Source: Rhizobium sp. NFR07 (GTDB lineage: Bacteria; Pseudomonadota; Alphaproteobacteria; Rhizobiales; Rhizobiaceae). From it: a DNA stretch of 64,000 bases. A program made the translations under genes and the position numbers. The notes beneath the pieces are model-generated. The model made no database searches and was not told the DNA's origin. It was given only the letters and a program-made list of their open reading frames with translations. The stretch spans positions 62,001 to 126,000 of the forward strand of contig NZ_FOKM01000008.1 of assembly GCF_900111905.1 (NCBI RefSeq), written 5' to 3'. Shown here piece after piece: positions 63,743-64,000 of this stretch (its first letter is position 1; every line of letters begins with the position of its first letter).

Positions 63743-64000
63743 TTAGGCAGCCATTGCCTTCTTGAGGTTTTCGTCGATCTTGTCGAGGAAGGCGGTGGTC
63801 GAGAGCCACGGCTGGTCCGGACCGATGAGGAGCGCAAGGTCCTTGGTCATGAAGCCGGCTTCGACCGTGTCGACGCAGACCGTTTCGAGGGTCGTTGCGA
63901 ACTTTGCCAGTTCCGCATTGTCGTCGAGCTTTGCACGATGTGCGAGACCGCGGGTCCATGCGAAGATCGAGGCGATCGAGTTGGTCGAGGTCTCCTGACC
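63743..64000 (-). CDS. icd: Isocitrate dehydrogenase, NADP type (5' end outside window)
   Basis: Only the last 85 residues are visible: [36 protein letters not shown] and [11 protein letters not shown]. These match the C-terminus of the eukaryote-like NADP isocitrate dehydrogenase found in rhizobia, a TCA-cycle enzyme converting isocitrate to 2-oxoglutarate. The frame is open to the window edge and a strong terminator follows its stop. Confidence 0.93.
   Translation of the reverse strand, partial: GQETSTNSIASIFAWTRGLAHRAKLDDNAELAKFATTLETVCVDTVEAGFMTKDLALLIGPDQPWLSTTAFLDKIDENLKKAMAA

Overview
The window reads as chromosomal DNA of a Rhizobiaceae-type alphaproteobacterium (Rhizobium/Agrobacterium/Sinorhizobium group). 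Supporting markers are an exoR homologue, exoD, popZ (DUF2497), two DUF982 genes, two DUF1127 genes, a FadL-type porin of the rhizobial kind, the argS-SPOR-nagZ-scpAB-tatABC-serS-surE-pcm-nlpD run, and a GC-rich coding style with intrinsic terminators. It is mostly core genome. There are no insertion sequences, phage genes or CRISPR arrays. Genes at both ends are cut by the window edge (an Amt-GGDEF-EAL fusion on the left, isocitrate dehydrogenase on the right).

Layout. 1-3.9 kb: two cyclic-di-GMP enzymes, one fused to an ammonium-transporter domain. 4-12.7 kb: small metabolic genes with divergent regulators (azoR/LysR, Lrp/ald, PadR), a CpdB-type nucleotidase, a PilZ protein and one palindromic intergenic repeat. 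12.8-17.3 kb: a minus-strand block that includes cysK-alaX-sseA-GNAT. 17.5-22.8 kb: a patch of small and hypothetical genes (ChrR-like cupin, two DUF982 genes, several tiny membrane proteins) with tRNA-Asn, tRNA-Cys and exoD. 22.9-31 kb: pcm-like methyltransferase, popZ, valS, fadL, exoR. 31-34 kb: xthA, erpA, dgt. 34.4-48.6 kb: a long plus-strand housekeeping run covering translation (argS, serS), envelope and division (SPOR protein, nagZ, NlpD-like factor), chromosome segregation (scpAB), Tat export (tatABC) and repair or survival (surE, pcm). 48.7-53.4 kb: a DUF815 ATPase, yajC, homologues of the complex I assembly factors NDUFAF3 and NDUFAF6, and trmFO. 53.5-54.5 kb: two DUF1127 micro-genes and a structured small RNA. 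54.8-58.7 kb: tRNA-Leu, tig, two coupled micro-proteins, an ABC-F ATPase. 58.8-64 kb: mostly envelope and stress-type small genes, then icd.

The most notable item is a small RNA of about 115 nt on the minus strand at 54323-54438. It has three stem-loops, each exposing an anti-Shine-Dalgarno motif CUCCUCCC, a perfect TATAAT box and its own terminator. It sits directly upstream of two DUF1127 genes on the same strand. This matches the cuckoo/alpha-r14/CcsR class of alphaproteobacterial RNAs. Other points worth a look: yajC is followed directly by the NDUFAF3/NDUFAF6 pair with secD/secF absent; pcm and popZ are adjacent without the tolC I would expect between them; PadR has two perfect inverted repeats sharing a 15-bp core; a ChrR-like protein has lost its zinc cysteines; an M23 factor is degenerate in the NlpD manner; and several micro-proteins are supported by strong ribosome-binding sites. 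All homology calls were made by eye; no database search was run.
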